Under the pieces are notes generated by a model that saw nothing but the letters and a program-made list of their open reading frames with translations, was not told the DNA's origin and made no database searches. A DNA stretch of 64,000 nt from Staphylococcus warneri (GTDB taxonomy: Bacteria; Bacillota; Bacilli; Staphylococcales; Staphylococcaceae): assembly GCF_900636385.1 (NCBI RefSeq), contig NZ_LR134269.1:868001-932000 (forward strand), given 5' to 3'. Below, piece after piece: positions 19,608-32,297 of this stretch. How positions within the stretch are numbered: the stretch's first letter is position 1; each line of letters opens with the position of its first letter. The position numbers and the translations under genes were made by a program.

Positions 19608-20300
19608 ATGTATGATATTAAACAATGGCGTCATGTATTTAAATTAGACCCTGCTAAGCCTATTTCAGACGATGATTTAGATGCGATTGGTATGTCAAAT
19701 ACAGATGCTATCATCATCGGTGGCACTGATAACGTAACTGAAGATAACGTCATTCATTTAATGAGTAGAGTACGACGTTATCCATTACCACTTGTTCTTG
19801 AAATTTCTAACTTAGAGAGTGTTATGCCAGGTTTTGATTTTTACTTTGTACCTACTGTTTTAAATAGTAACAATGTAAAGTATCATAATGAAATGCTATT
19901 AGAAGCTTTAAAGGAATTTGGTCATGTTATTAACTTTGAAGAAGTCGTCTTTGAAGGTTATTTAGTACTAAATGAAAATAGTAAAGTTGCGCAAAAAACA
20001 AAAGCAAATACGCAATTAGATATAGATGATGTAGATTCATATGCATTAATGGCCAATGAATTATATCGTTTCCCTATAATGTATCTCGAATATAGTGGTG
20101 AATATGGGGATGTAGAGAAAGTGAAGTCAGTAGCAAATACACTAACGACAACACAATTATTTTATGGTGGCGGAATAACATCGTTATCACAAGCAAAAGA
20201 AATGGCTGAGTTTGCTGATACAATCGTCGTTGGTGATATTGTATATCAAGATATAAAGAAAGCATTAAAAACAGTTAAGATAAAGGAGTCTAGTAAATGA
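19608..20300 (+). CDS. pcrB: Heptaprenylglyceryl phosphate synthase
   Basis: This 230-residue TIM-barrel prenyltransferase joins glycerol-1-phosphate to heptaprenyl diphosphate, giving an archaeal-type ether lipid precursor. The phosphate-binding [24 protein letters not shown] near the C-terminus (shown here in part of its run: [16 protein letters not shown]) and the N-terminal [11 protein letters not shown] are typical. AAAGGAG precedes the ATG. It is the first gene of pcrB-pcrA-ligA-camS and overlaps pcrA by 4 bases. A TATAAT at 19570-19575 is the likely -10 element. Confidence 0.92.
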   Translation: MYDIKQWRHVFKLDPAKPISDDDLDAIGMSNTDAIIIGGTDNVTEDNVIHLMSRVRRYPLPLVLEISNLESVMPGFDFYFVPTVLNSNNVKYHNEMLLEALKEFGHVINFEEVVFEGYLVLNENSKVAQKTKANTQLDIDDVDSYALMANELYRFPIMYLEYSGEYGDVEKVKSVANTLTTTQLFYGGGITSLSQAKEMAEFADTIVVGDIVYQDIKKALKTVKIKESSK

Positions 20301-22489
20301 ATTCATTAGTAAAGAATATGAATGCAGAGCAAAGTGAAGCTGTCAGAACTACAGAAGGGCCACTATTGATTATGGCAGGTGCAGGATCTGGTAAAACACG
20401 TGTGTTAACACATAGAATCGCTTATTTATTAGACGAGAAAGATGTATCACCTTACAATATTTTAGCCATAACGTTTACAAATAAGGCTGCTAAAGAAATG
20501 AAAGCTAGAGTAGAACAATTAGTAGGCGAAGAAGCACAAGTAATATGGATGTCTACATTCCACTCTATGTGCGTTCGTATATTACGTCGAGATGCAGATC
20601 GTATCGGCATAGAACGTAATTTCACGATTATTGATCCAACTGACCAAAAATCAGTGATCAAAGATGTTTTAAAGAATGAAAATATCGATAGTAAACGTTT
20701 TGAACCACGTATGTTTATTGGTGCCATTAGCAATTTAAAAAATGAATTAAAAACGCCAGAAGATGCTCAAAAAGAAGCTAATGATTATCATTCACAAATG
20801 GTTGCTACTGTGTATAAAGGCTATCAGCGTCAACTTTCAAGAAATGAAGCGTTGGACTTTGATGATTTAATTATGACAACGATTAATTTATTTGAAAGAG
20901 TACCAGAAGCTTTAGAATATTATCAAAACAAATTCCAATATATTCATGTTGATGAATATCAAGATACGAACAAAGCACAATATACGCTAATTAAATTACT
21001 AGCGAACAAGTTTAAAAATTTATGTGTTGTAGGTGATTCAGACCAATCTATCTATGGCTGGCGTGGTGCTGATATTCAAAATATCTTGTCATTCGAAGAA
21101 GATTATCCAGACGCCAAAACAATCTTCCTAGAACAAAACTATCGTTCAACAAAAACAATCTTAAATGCTGCTAATGAAGTCATTAAAAACAATACTGAAA
21201 GAAAGCCTAAAGGGTTATGGACTGCTAATACAGGCGGAGATAAAATTAATTATTATGAAGCAACAACTGAACGTGATGAAGCAGAATATGTTGTTCGTGA
21301 AATTATGAAGCATCAACGTAATGGTAAAAAATATAGTGATATGGCTATTTTATATAGAACCAATGCACAATCGCGTGTACTTGAAGAAACATTTATGAAA
21401 TCAAACATTCCTTACACAATGGTTGGCGGACAAAAATTCTATGATCGTAAAGAAATTAAAGATTTATTAAGTTATTTAAGAGTGATTGCCAATAGTAATG
21501 ATGATATTAGTTTACAACGTATTATTAATGTACCTAAACGAGGTGTAGGACCGTCATCAGTTGAAAAAATTCAAACTTATGCAGTTCAAAATAATATCAG
21601 TATGTTTGACGCATTAGGTGAAGTTGATTTTATTGGATTATCTAAAAAAGTAACTCAAGAATGTATCGCTTTTTACGAAATGATTCAAAATCTTATTAAA
21701 GAGCAAGAGTTTCTTGAAATTAGCGAAATCGTAGAAGAAGTACTAGTCAAATCTGGTTACAGAGATATGCTTGATAGAGAACAAACACTTGAATCACGTA
21801 GTCGTTTAGAAAACTTGGACGAATTTATGTCGGTTCCCAAAGACTATGAAGAAAACACGCCATTAGAAGAGCAATCATTAATCAACTTTTTAACGGATTT
21901 ATCACTTGTAGCTGATATTGATGAAGCGGATACAGAATCGGGTGTTACATTAATGACGATGCACTCTGCCAAGGGTTTAGAATTTCCAATTGTGTTTATC
22001 ATGGGTATGGAAGAGTCGCTATTCCCGCATATAAGAGCAATTAAAAGTGATGATGACCACGAAATGGAAGAAGAACGACGTATCTGTTACGTAGCAATTA
22101 CACGAGCAGAGGAAACGTTATATATTACGAATGCAACAACTCGAATGTTATTTGGTCGTTCTCAATCAAATATGCCATCACGTTTCTTAAAAGAAATACC
22201 TGAAGATTTAATGGAGAGTCATTCTGGTAGTAAACGACAAACGATTCAACCTAAAGCAAAACCAACTCAAAAACGTGGATTTAGTAAACGTACAACGTCA
22301 TCTAAGAAACAAGTCACATCTTCAGATTGGAAGGTAGGAGACAAAGTGACTCATAAAGCATGGGGAGAAGGAATGGTTAGTAACGTTAACGAAAAGAATG
22401 GTTCTGTCGAATTAGATATTATTTTTAAATCAGAAGGACCTAAACGATTACTTGCACAATTTGCACCAATTGAGAAAAAGGAGGACTAG
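20297..22489 (+). CDS. pcrA: ATP-dependent DNA helicase PcrA
   Basis: This 730-residue superfamily 1A helicase translocates 3' to 5' on single-stranded DNA and acts in repair, rolling-circle plasmid replication and removal of RecA or RNA polymerase. Motifs in order: Q motif NAEQSEAV, Walker A GAGSGKT (near residue 30), [36 protein letters not shown] and VAITRA. The C-terminus (about 670-725) has the Tudor-like domain with [14 protein letters not shown] that contacts RNA polymerase in relatives. It overlaps pcrB by 4 bases and lies 3 bases before ligA. The gene is essential in S. aureus. Confidence 0.97.
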   Translation: MNSLVKNMNAEQSEAVRTTEGPLLIMAGAGSGKTRVLTHRIAYLLDEKDVSPYNILAITFTNKAAKEMKARVEQLVGEEAQVIWMSTFHSMCVRILRRDADRIGIERNFTIIDPTDQKSVIKDVLKNENIDSKRFEPRMFIGAISNLKNELKTPEDAQKEANDYHSQMVATVYKGYQRQLSRNEALDFDDLIMTTINLFERVPEALEYYQNKFQYIHVDEYQDTNKAQYTLIKLLANKFKNLCVVGDSDQSIYGWRGADIQNILSFEEDYPDAKTIFLEQNYRSTKTILNAANEVIKNNTERKPKGLWTANTGGDKINYYEATTERDEAEYVVREIMKHQRNGKKYSDMAILYRTNAQSRVLEETFMKSNIPYTMVGGQKFYDRKEIKDLLSYLRVIANSNDDISLQRIINVPKRGVGPSSVEKIQTYAVQNNISMFDALGEVDFIGLSKKVTQECIAFYEMIQNLIKEQEFLEISEIVEEVLVKSGYRDMLDREQTLESRSRLENLDEFMSVPKDYEENTPLEEQSLINFLTDLSLVADIDEADTESGVTLMTMHSAKGLEFPIVFIMGMEESLFPHIRAIKSDDDHEMEEERRICYVAITRAEETLYITNATTRMLFGRSQSNMPSRFLKEIPEDLMESHSGSKRQTIQPKAKPTQKRGFSKRTTSSKKQVTSSDWKVGDKVTHKAWGEGMVSNVNEKNGSVELDIIFKSEGPKRLLAQFAPIEKKED

Positions 22490-24499
<2,010 letters not shown>

Positions 24500-24508
24500 G
24501 GTACGTCG

Positions 24509-25711
24509 ATGAAGCGAACAATAATTTTACTTATCTCGACAATTTTTATTTTAACCGCATGCAGTAACGATAAAGATAAATCATCTGACCAAGAAGCAGA
24601 TCATACTAAAGGAAGTCATTCATCTCAGGTCAAACAAGTGGCTACAGATAAAAACGTACAAGGCGATAATTATCGTACGATTTTACCATTTAAAGAAAGT
24701 CAATCACGTGGGTTATTACAAGATAATATGGCAAATAGCTATAACAGCGAAGGCTTTGAGAGTGGTCTGTTAGAACTAAGTAAAGAAGTTTTTCCTACAA
24801 ACAAATACTTATATCAAGATGGGCAATTTTTAGATAAAAAGACAATCAATGCTTATCTTGATCCCAAATATACTAAAAAAGAAATAGAAAAAATGAGTGA
24901 TAAAGAGAAGAAAGATAAAAAAGCTAATGAAAATTTAGGCCTTAATCCTTCTCATCAAGGAGAAACAAATCCAACTAAAATAGCTGAAAAATCGCCAGCC
25001 TATTTATCTAATATTTTAGAACAGGATTTCTATGGTAATAGTGATACTAAAGGTAAAAATATTAAGGGTATGACCATTGGTTTAGCTATGAATAGTGAAT
25101 ATTATTATCAGAAAGAGAAAGATGGCGAAACGTATAGCAAGAAGTTAGATGACAAAGAAATAGAGAAGCAAGGTAAAGCAATGGCGAGTGAAATATTATC
25201 TAGATTAAGAGAAAATAGTGACTTAAAAGATATTCCAATTCACTTTGCTATATATAAACAAAGTAGCCAAGAGTCTATTACGCCGGGTGAATTTATGGCA
25301 GGCGCAACTGCTGATGATGGTCAAACGAAAATCAATGATTGGAAAACAATTAATGAGACAACTGCTTTATTACCTTCATCTACAGCAGGTAAATATGATG
25401 AATCATTAAATAATAACTTTAAACAATTTAATGATAACCTACAATCTTATTTCTCTAACTTTACTCAAGCAGTAGGTAAAGTGAAATTTGTAGATAAAAA
25501 AGCAAAACAGTTAACAGTGGATTTACCAATTGACTATTATGGTCAGGCTGAAACGATTGGAATCACACAATATGTGACAGAACAAGCTAATAAATACTTT
25601 GATGATATAGATGAGTATGAAATTAGAATTAAAGATGGTAACAATCCAAGAGCACTAATTAGTAAAAATAAAGATGATAAAGAACCACAGGTTCACATTT
25701 ATCATAATTAA
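24509..25711 (+). CDS. camS: CamS family sex pheromone lipoprotein
   Basis: This 400-residue lipoprotein has a signal peptide at residues 1-17 and the lipobox L-T-A-C, with Cys18 lipidated. In S. aureus, processing of the CamS signal peptide yields staph-cAM373 (AIFILAA), a peptide that induces conjugation of enterococcal plasmids. The equivalent heptapeptide here is residues 11-17, TIFILTA. The mature part has a low-complexity, charged linker (19-60) and a CamS fold with repeated strand-rich halves. It lies 9 bases after ligA. The role of the mature lipoprotein in the cell is unknown. Confidence 0.92.
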   Translation: MKRTIILLISTIFILTACSNDKDKSSDQEADHTKGSHSSQVKQVATDKNVQGDNYRTILPFKESQSRGLLQDNMANSYNSEGFESGLLELSKEVFPTNKYLYQDGQFLDKKTINAYLDPKYTKKEIEKMSDKEKKDKKANENLGLNPSHQGETNPTKIAEKSPAYLSNILEQDFYGNSDTKGKNIKGMTIGLAMNSEYYYQKEKDGETYSKKLDDKEIEKQGKAMASEILSRLRENSDLKDIPIHFAIYKQSSQESITPGEFMAGATADDGQTKINDWKTINETTALLPSSTAGKYDESLNNNFKQFNDNLQSYFSNFTQAVGKVKFVDKKAKQLTVDLPIDYYGQAETIGITQYVTEQANKYFDDIDEYEIRIKDGNNPRALISKNKDDKEPQVHIYHN

Positions 25712-25728
25712 TTTATAAAAGTAAAAAG

Positions 25729-25766
25729 CGCGTAGAAAAGGTTGGCCTTTTCTACGCGTATTTTTT
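25729..25766. terminator. Bidirectional terminator between camS and putP
   Basis: A perfect 13-bp stem (CGCGTAGAAAAGG and its complement) with the 4-base loop TTGG is followed by six T. The minus-strand side is followed by CTTTTTAC. Confidence 0.9.
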
Positions 25767-27303
25767 ATTTTTCTTTAACAATTTGTTTTACTTTAGCTAA
25801 GTCTTGATTTACAAATTCTCCAGGTGAAGCCGTTAATTTACTTACAATATATGTCACAATAATACTTACAAGAAAACCTGGAATAATTTCATACATACCA
25901 AATAATTCATTTATAGAAGCTAATGGTTTAATCCATGCTATCCATATAATCACAACTAAAGCACCACTAATCATACCGCTAATAGCACCAGCTCTCGTCA
26001 AACCTTTCCAATATAATGAGAACAATACTAATGGACTAAAAGATGCACCAAAACCTGCCCAAGCATTACCAACTAAATTGAGAATTGTATCATTTGGATG
26101 CCAAGCAATAGCGATGGCTACGATAGCTACAACTAATACAGATAATCGTCCTACCATTACAAATTCTTTTTGATGTGTTGCTGCTTTTTCTTCCCCACTA
26201 ATCAATTTATAAAAATCTTCAGTTAATGAGCTTGAAGTAACCAAAAGTTGAGATGAAATAGTGCTCATAATAGCAGCAAGGATCGCTGCAAGTAAAAATC
26301 CGCCAACTAGTGGGTGGAATAGTATTTGGCTCATAATAATAAATAATGTTTCTGGGTCTTCCATTTTAATATGACGTTCAGAGATAAAGGCAATACCTGT
26401 TAATCCTACGCAAACCGCACCAAGTAAGCCTATCGTCATCCAACTGATTCCTAAGCGTCTCGCTTTTGGTAATAATTTATGACATTTAATAGACATAAAT
26501 CTAACAATAATATGAGGTTGACCGAAATATCCTAATCCCCATGAAAATAGAGAAATAATACCAATTAATGTCGTGCCTCTAAATAAATCCATATTTGTTG
26601 GTTTCATTGCTGCTACTTTACTAAAAGTATCAAATCCATTTAACTGCATCATTGCTACAATAGGTACCATGACCATAGCGATTAACATAATAACACCTTG
26701 GAAAAAGTCTGTAATAGATACAGCTAAATAACCACCGAAAAATGTATAAAAGATAACAATAACAGCGACGAGAATTAATCCAAAATGATAATTTAATCCA
26801 AAGGCACTTTCGAATAATTTACCGCCTGAAACAAAACCAGAATGTGTGTATAAAGTGAAGAATATAACGATAATTAATCCTGAAATAATTTTAATAATAT
26901 TTTGTTGGTCATTTAATCTGTTCTTAAAGAAATCAGGGAGTGTAATGGCATCTCCTGCAATTTCTGTATAAACTCTTAGCCTAGGCGCTACAACCCAGTA
27001 ATTAATATAAGCACCCAGTGTTAGACCGATTGTTATCCAAATGGCTGACAAACCAGTACTATAAACAGAACCTGGTAATCCCATGATCATCCAACCACTC
27101 ATATCCGAAGCTCCTGCGGATAGTGCAGTTATGTAAGGACCTATATTACGACCACCCAACATGAATTCACTTAAATTACCAGTTGCTTGTTTATAGCCAT
27201 AAAAACCTATAATAAGCAGAATAATAAAGTAAATGGCGATCATGATGTAAGTTTGCCAATTTGCATCAACTTGTTGATTTAGTGCAGTCCCCAAATATAG
27301 CAT
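25765..27303 (-). CDS. putP: Sodium/proline symporter
   Basis: This 512-residue integral membrane protein of the SSS family imports proline with sodium. About 13 hydrophobic helices are visible. SSS signatures include the unwound helix-1 region [15 protein letters not shown] (near residue 55) and [13 protein letters not shown] chose the ATG at 27303 over the GTG at 27312 because AGGGAG lies 8 bases upstream and the length then equals staphylococcal PutP. Proline import serves as carbon and nitrogen supply and as osmoprotection. A CcpA-like cre element lies about 120 bases upstream. Confidence 0.93.
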   Translation of the reverse strand: MLYLGTALNQQVDANWQTYIMIAIYFIILLIIGFYGYKQATGNLSEFMLGGRNIGPYITALSAGASDMSGWMIMGLPGSVYSTGLSAIWITIGLTLGAYINYWVVAPRLRVYTEIAGDAITLPDFFKNRLNDQQNIIKIISGLIIVIFFTLYTHSGFVSGGKLFESAFGLNYHFGLILVAVIVIFYTFFGGYLAVSITDFFQGVIMLIAMVMVPIVAMMQLNGFDTFSKVAAMKPTNMDLFRGTTLIGIISLFSWGLGYFGQPHIIVRFMSIKCHKLLPKARRLGISWMTIGLLGAVCVGLTGIAFISERHIKMEDPETLFIIMSQILFHPLVGGFLLAAILAAIMSTISSQLLVTSSSLTEDFYKLISGEEKAATHQKEFVMVGRLSVLVVAIVAIAIAWHPNDTILNLVGNAWAGFGASFSPLVLFSLYWKGLTRAGAISGMISGALVVIIWIAWIKPLASINELFGMYEIIPGFLVSIIVTYIVSKLTASPGEFVNQDLAKVKQIVKEK

Positions 27304-27722
27304 ATTAACCACTCCCTCTTATAATTCATTGATTTGTGTCACATGTAATATTATACATTATAGTTAAATGTTTAGAAAAGTGGAAAAATAAAATTTTATT
27401 TTTAAAGAACTGACAAAACAGCGATATAGCGCTTACATTATAAATTTTAATTAATATTCCCACTTATAAATATTGCATAATCATAAATGATTAATATAAA
27501 ATCTAGTGTTTTAATAGAAATATATGATAAATACATATAAATAAGTTACACCTAAATGAATCAATCTTTGATTATTGGATTATGTAATGGAAATGACTAA
27601 AAACATGTTCAAAAAAGTGAGGACAGTGATTTAAATTGGCATTATGCAATAAATACTTAGATTTTTAAATGAATATTTGATACAATTTAGTGATGAATGA
27701 GTAATAAGGAGGCTTTTATTTA
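27304..27722. other. Divergent intergenic region putP/gatC (419 bp)
   Basis: This AT-rich region carries the control signals of two divergent genes. It holds a possible cre element (27424-27437) on the putP side and AAGGAGG at 27707-27713 for gatC. I saw no open frame with a good ribosome binding site and no strong hairpin. Confidence 0.5.
27424..27437. promoter_or_regulatory. Possible catabolite-responsive element (cre) upstream of putP
   Basis: ATATAGCGCTTACA matches the cre consensus TGWNANCGNTNWCA at all fixed positions except the first two. CcpA control of proline use is known in S. aureus. The two mismatches make it tentative. Confidence 0.35.
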
Positions 27723-28025
27723 ATGACTAAAGTAACACGCGAAGAAGTTGAACATATAGCTAATTTAGCCAGACTTCAAATTTCTCCTGAAGAAACGGAT
27801 GAAATGGCCAATACATTAGAGAGTATTTTAGATTTTGCTAAACAAAATGATAGTGCAGACACTGAAGGTGTTGAACCAACATACCACGTATTAGATTTAC
27901 AAAATGTATTACGTGAAGATAAAGCTATCGAGGGCATTCCTCAAGAATTAGCATTAAAAAATGCAAAAGAAACTGAAAATGGACAATTTAAAGTTCCAGC
28001 CATCATGAATGAGGAGGACGCTTAA
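27723..28025 (+). CDS. gatC: Asp/Glu-tRNA amidotransferase subunit C
   Basis: This 100-residue subunit stabilises GatA and bridges it to GatB in the enzyme that converts Glu-tRNA(Gln) to Gln-tRNA(Gln). The typical start [15 protein letters not shown] and the LNVLREDK-like LQNVLREDK near residue 60 are visible. AAGGAGG precedes the ATG. It is the first gene of gatCAB and lies 1 base before gatA. Confidence 0.95.
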   Translation: MTKVTREEVEHIANLARLQISPEETDEMANTLESILDFAKQNDSADTEGVEPTYHVLDLQNVLREDKAIEGIPQELALKNAKETENGQFKVPAIMNEEDA

Positions 28026-28026
28026 G

Positions 28027-29484
28027 ATGAGTATTCGCTATGAGTCTGTTGAGAATTTATTAACTTTAATTAAAAATAAAGAAATTAAACCTTCACAAAT
28101 TGTAAGTGATATTTATGATGCTATTGAAGAAACTGATCCTACAATCAAATCTTTCTTAGCTTTAGATAAAGAAAATGCGATGAAAAAAGCGCAAGAATTA
28201 GATGAATTACAAGCCAAAGACCAAATGGAAGGTAAATTATTTGGTATTCCAATGGGGATTAAAGACAACATTATAACTAAGGATTTAGAAACAACATGTG
28301 CAAGTAAAATGTTGGAAGGTTTTGTACCTATCTATGAATCAACTGTTATGAATAAATTGCATAATGAAAATGCAGTTTTAATTGGTAAATTAAACATGGA
28401 CGAATTTGCAATGGGTGGTTCTACTGAAACATCTTACTTTAAGAAAACAGTGAATCCATTTGATCATTCTGCTGTACCAGGTGGTTCTTCAGGTGGTTCA
28501 GCTGCGGCTGTAGCAGCAGGTTTAGTACCATTTAGTCTAGGGTCAGATACTGGTGGCTCTATTCGTCAACCTGCATCTTATTGCGGTATCGTGGGTATGA
28601 AACCAACATACGGACGTGTGTCACGTTTTGGCTTAGTCGCATTCGCTTCATCATTAGACCAAATTGGACCATTAACTCGTAACGTTAAAGATAACGCATT
28701 AGTGCTAGAAGCTATTTCTGGTTTAGATGCTAATGATTCAACAAGCGCTCCGGTTGATGATGTTGACTTTACTTCTGAAATTGGAAAAGATATTAAAGGC
28801 TTAAAAGTAGCACTTCCTAAAGAATATTTAGGTGAAGGTGTTAGCGAAGATGTTAAAGCATCAGTAAAAAATGCAGTAGAAACATTAAAATCATTAGGTG
28901 CTGAAGTAGAAGAGGTATCATTACCTAATACGAAATATGGTATTCCATCATATTATGTTATTGCATCATCAGAAGCATCAGCAAACTTAGCTCGCTTTGA
29001 TGGTATCCGTTATGGTTATCACTCCAAAGAAGCACAATCACTTGAAGAACTTTATAAAATGTCTAGATCAGAAGGTTTTGGTGACGAAGTTAAACGCCGT
29101 ATCTTCTTAGGAACATTCGCGTTAAGTTCAGGTTATTATGATGCATTTTATAAGAAATCACAAAAAGTAAGAACTTTAATTAAGAATGACTTTGATAAAA
29201 TCTTTGAAAAATATGACATTGTTGTAGGTCCAACTGCACCAACAACAGCGTTTGATTTAGGTGATGAGATTGATGATCCATTGACAATGTATGCCAATGA
29301 TTTATTAACTACACCAGTTAACTTAGCAGGTTTACCAGGTATTTCTGTTCCTTGTGGACAATCAAACGGACGCCCAATTGGATTACAATTTATTGGTAAA
29401 CCGTTCGATGAAAAGACGTTATATCGTGTTGCATATCAATATGAAACACAATTCAACCTACATGACGCTTATGAAAAATTATAA
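28027..29484 (+). CDS. gatA: Asp/Glu-tRNA amidotransferase subunit A
   Basis: This 485-residue amidase-signature subunit releases ammonia from glutamine. The Ser-cisSer-Lys triad is visible: Lys in [10 protein letters not shown] (near residue 79), cis-Ser in [12 protein letters not shown], and the nucleophilic Ser in the same segment, preceded by [16 protein letters not shown] chose the ATG at 28027, with GAGGAGG upstream, over an upstream in-frame start at 28009 that overlaps gatC. Ammonia passes to GatB. Confidence 0.97.
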   Translation: MSIRYESVENLLTLIKNKEIKPSQIVSDIYDAIEETDPTIKSFLALDKENAMKKAQELDELQAKDQMEGKLFGIPMGIKDNIITKDLETTCASKMLEGFVPIYESTVMNKLHNENAVLIGKLNMDEFAMGGSTETSYFKKTVNPFDHSAVPGGSSGGSAAAVAAGLVPFSLGSDTGGSIRQPASYCGIVGMKPTYGRVSRFGLVAFASSLDQIGPLTRNVKDNALVLEAISGLDANDSTSAPVDDVDFTSEIGKDIKGLKVALPKEYLGEGVSEDVKASVKNAVETLKSLGAEVEEVSLPNTKYGIPSYYVIASSEASANLARFDGIRYGYHSKEAQSLEELYKMSRSEGFGDEVKRRIFLGTFALSSGYYDAFYKKSQKVRTLIKNDFDKIFEKYDIVVGPTAPTTAFDLGDEIDDPLTMYANDLLTTPVNLAGLPGISVPCGQSNGRPIGLQFIGKPFDEKTLYRVAYQYETQFNLHDAYEKL

Positions 29485-29496
29485 GGAGTGGAAATA

Positions 29497-30924
29497 ATGC
29501 ATTTTGAAACAGTTATCGGACTTGAAGTTCATGTTGAGCTAAAAACAGACTCAAAAATGTTCTCTCCATCACCTGCACATTTTGGAGCAGAACCTAACTC
29601 AAATACAAACGTAATTGACCTTGCATATCCTGGTGTTCTACCTGTTGTTAATAAAAGAGCAGTAGACTGGGCAATGCGTGCGTCAATGGCTTTAAATATG
29701 GATATCGCTACAAATTCTAAATTTGACCGTAAAAACTACTTTTATCCTGATAATCCAAAAGCTTATCAAATTTCTCAATTTGATGAACCAATCGGTGAAA
29801 ATGGATATATCGATATCGAAGTAGACGGTAAAACAAAACGTATTGGTATTACTCGTTTACACATGGAAGAAGATGCTGGTAAATCAACACATAAAGATGG
29901 GTATTCTTTAGTTGATTTAAACCGTCAAGGTACACCATTAATCGAAATCGTATCTGAACCAGATATCCGTTCACCTCAAGAAGCGTATGCTTATTTAGAA
30001 AAGTTACGCTCAATTATTCAATATACAGGTGTATCTGATTGTAAAATGGAAGAAGGATCATTACGTTGCGATGCTAATATTTCATTACGTCCATATGGCC
30101 AAGAAGAATTCGGTACAAAAGCTGAATTGAAAAACTTAAACTCATTTAACTATGTTCGTAAAGGCTTAGAATACGAAGAAAAACGCCAAGAAGAAGAATT
30201 GTTAAATGGTGGAGAGATTGGTCAAGAAACGCGTCGTTTTGATGAATCAACAGGTAAAACAATCTTAATGCGTGTTAAAGAAGGATCTGACGATTATCGT
30301 TATTTCCCTGAGCCAGATATCGTACCATTATATGTAGATGACGAATGGAAAGAGCGTGTTCGTCAAACAATTCCAGAATTACCAGATGAACGTAAAGCTA
30401 AATATGTTAATGATTTAGGATTACCTGAATACGATGCGCATGTTTTAACACTTACTAAAGAAATGTCTGATTTCTTTGAAGGTGCTATAGAACATGGTGC
30501 AGACGTGAAATTAACTTCTAACTGGTTAATGGGTGGCGTAAATGAATACTTGAATAAAAATCAAGTAGAATTACAAGATACAAAATTAACACCAGAAAAC
30601 TTAGCAGGTATGATTAAATTAATCGAAGACGGCACAATGAGCAGTAAGATTGCCAAAAAAGTCTTCCCTGAATTAGCAGAAAATGGTGGAGATGCGAAAC
30701 AAATTATGGAAGATAAAGGTTTAGTTCAAATTTCAGACGAAGCTACTTTATTAAAATTTGTTAATGAAGCATTAGATAATAATCCTCAATCAGTTGAAGA
30801 TTATAAAAATGGTAAAGGTAAAGCAATGGGCTTCTTAGTTGGTCAAATTATGAAAGCTTCTAAAGGACAAGCAAACCCTCAAAAAGTAAACCAATTACTT
30901 AAACAAGAGCTAGATAAAAGATAA
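29497..30924 (+). CDS. gatB: Asp/Glu-tRNA amidotransferase subunit B
   Basis: This 475-residue subunit phosphorylates Glu-tRNA(Gln) and transfers ammonia to it. The opening [15 protein letters not shown], the cradle-domain motif HMEEDAGKS and [17 protein letters not shown] are typical. The C-terminal YqeY-like tail domain includes [18 protein letters not shown] chose the ATG at 29497 (AAGGAG 9 bases upstream). It is the last gene of gatCAB and ends before a terminator. Confidence 0.97.
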   Translation: MHFETVIGLEVHVELKTDSKMFSPSPAHFGAEPNSNTNVIDLAYPGVLPVVNKRAVDWAMRASMALNMDIATNSKFDRKNYFYPDNPKAYQISQFDEPIGENGYIDIEVDGKTKRIGITRLHMEEDAGKSTHKDGYSLVDLNRQGTPLIEIVSEPDIRSPQEAYAYLEKLRSIIQYTGVSDCKMEEGSLRCDANISLRPYGQEEFGTKAELKNLNSFNYVRKGLEYEEKRQEEELLNGGEIGQETRRFDESTGKTILMRVKEGSDDYRYFPEPDIVPLYVDDEWKERVRQTIPELPDERKAKYVNDLGLPEYDAHVLTLTKEMSDFFEGAIEHGADVKLTSNWLMGGVNEYLNKNQVELQDTKLTPENLAGMIKLIEDGTMSSKIAKKVFPELAENGGDAKQIMEDKGLVQISDEATLLKFVNEALDNNPQSVEDYKNGKGKAMGFLVGQIMKASKGQANPQKVNQLLKQELDKR

Positions 30925-30938
30925 ATAATTTGATTTTC

Positions 30939-30983
30939 ACTCCTATAACGTTTAGTGTAAACTATTCGTTGTAGGAGTTTTTT
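30939..30983 (+). terminator. Terminator of the gatCAB operon
   Basis: A 12-bp stem (ACTCCTATAACG with its complement, one G-T pair) and 16-base loop are followed by six T. Confidence 0.85.
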
Positions 30984-31244
30984 GAATGTCATTCTTTTTG
31001 GTGGAGAAATAAGTAGTCCTTAACTAAGATTGAAAGCATTTAGATATAAAACAAAACGTATGAATAATAATTAATACAAAAGTTAAATTAAACACTTTAA
31101 TATAGTTATATTTGAAAACTTTAGCAAAGCTCATATATAAGCGCTTCTAAACAATAAATTACTATCAAGTTCTAAAAAATACTTTCAACTCGAGTGTAAA
31201 TCATTTAATATTAAATATGAGTATATGAAGTCGAGGGATATGAT
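30984..31244 (+). other. Intergenic region before dgkB
   Basis: This 261-base AT-rich stretch holds no convincing open frame or stable hairpin. It should contain the dgkB promoter, but I could not single out a pair of elements with good spacing. GAGGGATAT at its end is the ribosome binding site. Confidence 0.4.
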
Positions 31245-32222
31245 ATGAGAAAACGAGCAAGAATTATTTATAACCCGACATCTGGTAAAGAGCTATTTAA
31301 ACGAATGCTACCTGATGTTTTAATTAAACTAGAAAAAGCTGGATACGAAACAAGTGCTTATGCTACAGAGCGCGAAGGTGATGCTACTTTAGAAGCAGAG
31401 CGAGCACTTAAACAACAATATGATATTTTAATAGTAGCGGGTGGCGACGGTACATTAAATGAAGTAGTCAATGGAATCGCTGAGCAACCTAATAGACCGA
31501 AATTAGGTGTTATACCTATGGGCACAGTTAATGACTTTGGACGAGCGTTGCATTTGCCAAACGACATAATGGGTGCGCTTGATGTGATAATTGAAGGACA
31601 CAGTACTAAAGTTGATATAGGTAAAATGAACAGTCGTTACTTCATTAACTTAGCAGCAGGTGGTCAACTGACACAAGTCTCATACGAAACACCAAGTAAA
31701 TTAAAATCTATCGTCGGGTCATTTGCGTATTACATTAAAGGATTCGAAATGTTACCGCAAATGAAGGCTGTTGATTTAAGAATCGAATATGATGATAAAG
31801 TCTTTCAGGGAGAAGCATTGCTATTCTTACTAGGACTAACTAATTCAATGGCAGGTTTTGAAAAATTAGTACCTGACGCAAAGTTAGATGATGGTTACTA
31901 TACATTAATAATAGTAGAAAAGGCGAACTTAGCAGAATTAGGTCACATCATGACTTTAGCTTCAAGAGGCGAACATACAAAGCATCCTAAAGTGATATAT
32001 GAAAAAGCAAAATCTATTAATATTTCATCATATACTGAAATGCAATTAAATGTTGATGGTGAATATGGCGGCAAATTACCAGCTAATTTCTTAAATTTAG
32101 AAAGACATATCGATGTATTTACACCTCATGATATTCATAATGAAGAATTACTTGATCAACCAACAGTAACACCACAGATGAAGGCTGAGGATTATCAACA
32201 TAATTCAGAAGACGAAGTTTAA
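31245..32222 (+). CDS. dgkB: Diacylglycerol kinase DgkB
   Basis: This 325-residue soluble lipid kinase returns diacylglycerol from lipoteichoic acid synthesis to phosphatidic acid. The N-terminal IIYNPTSGKE (residues 6-15), the nucleotide-binding VAGGDGTLNEVVNGI and the MGTVNDFGRAL motif are diagnostic of the DagK/YegS catalytic domain. The C-terminal tail is acidic and slightly longer than I recall for the S. aureus protein. A terminator separates it from the downstream methyltransferase gene. Confidence 0.93.
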   Translation: MRKRARIIYNPTSGKELFKRMLPDVLIKLEKAGYETSAYATEREGDATLEAERALKQQYDILIVAGGDGTLNEVVNGIAEQPNRPKLGVIPMGTVNDFGRALHLPNDIMGALDVIIEGHSTKVDIGKMNSRYFINLAAGGQLTQVSYETPSKLKSIVGSFAYYIKGFEMLPQMKAVDLRIEYDDKVFQGEALLFLLGLTNSMAGFEKLVPDAKLDDGYYTLIIVEKANLAELGHIMTLASRGEHTKHPKVIYEKAKSINISSYTEMQLNVDGEYGGKLPANFLNLERHIDVFTPHDIHNEELLDQPTVTPQMKAEDYQHNSEDEV

Positions 32223-32240
32223 TAAATATTTAAAGAACAC

Positions 32241-32279
32241 AAGGTTAGGATAGGCAAGATGATATGTCCTAACCTTTTT
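32241..32279 (+). terminator. Terminator between dgkB and the RNA methyltransferase gene
   Basis: A perfect 10-bp stem (AAGGTTAGGA and its complement) with a 16-base loop is followed by TTTTTA. The ribosome binding site of the next gene (GGGGGA at 32286) starts only 7 bases beyond the T-run. Confidence 0.8.
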
Positions 32280-32297
32280 ATATGTGGGGGAAATAAA

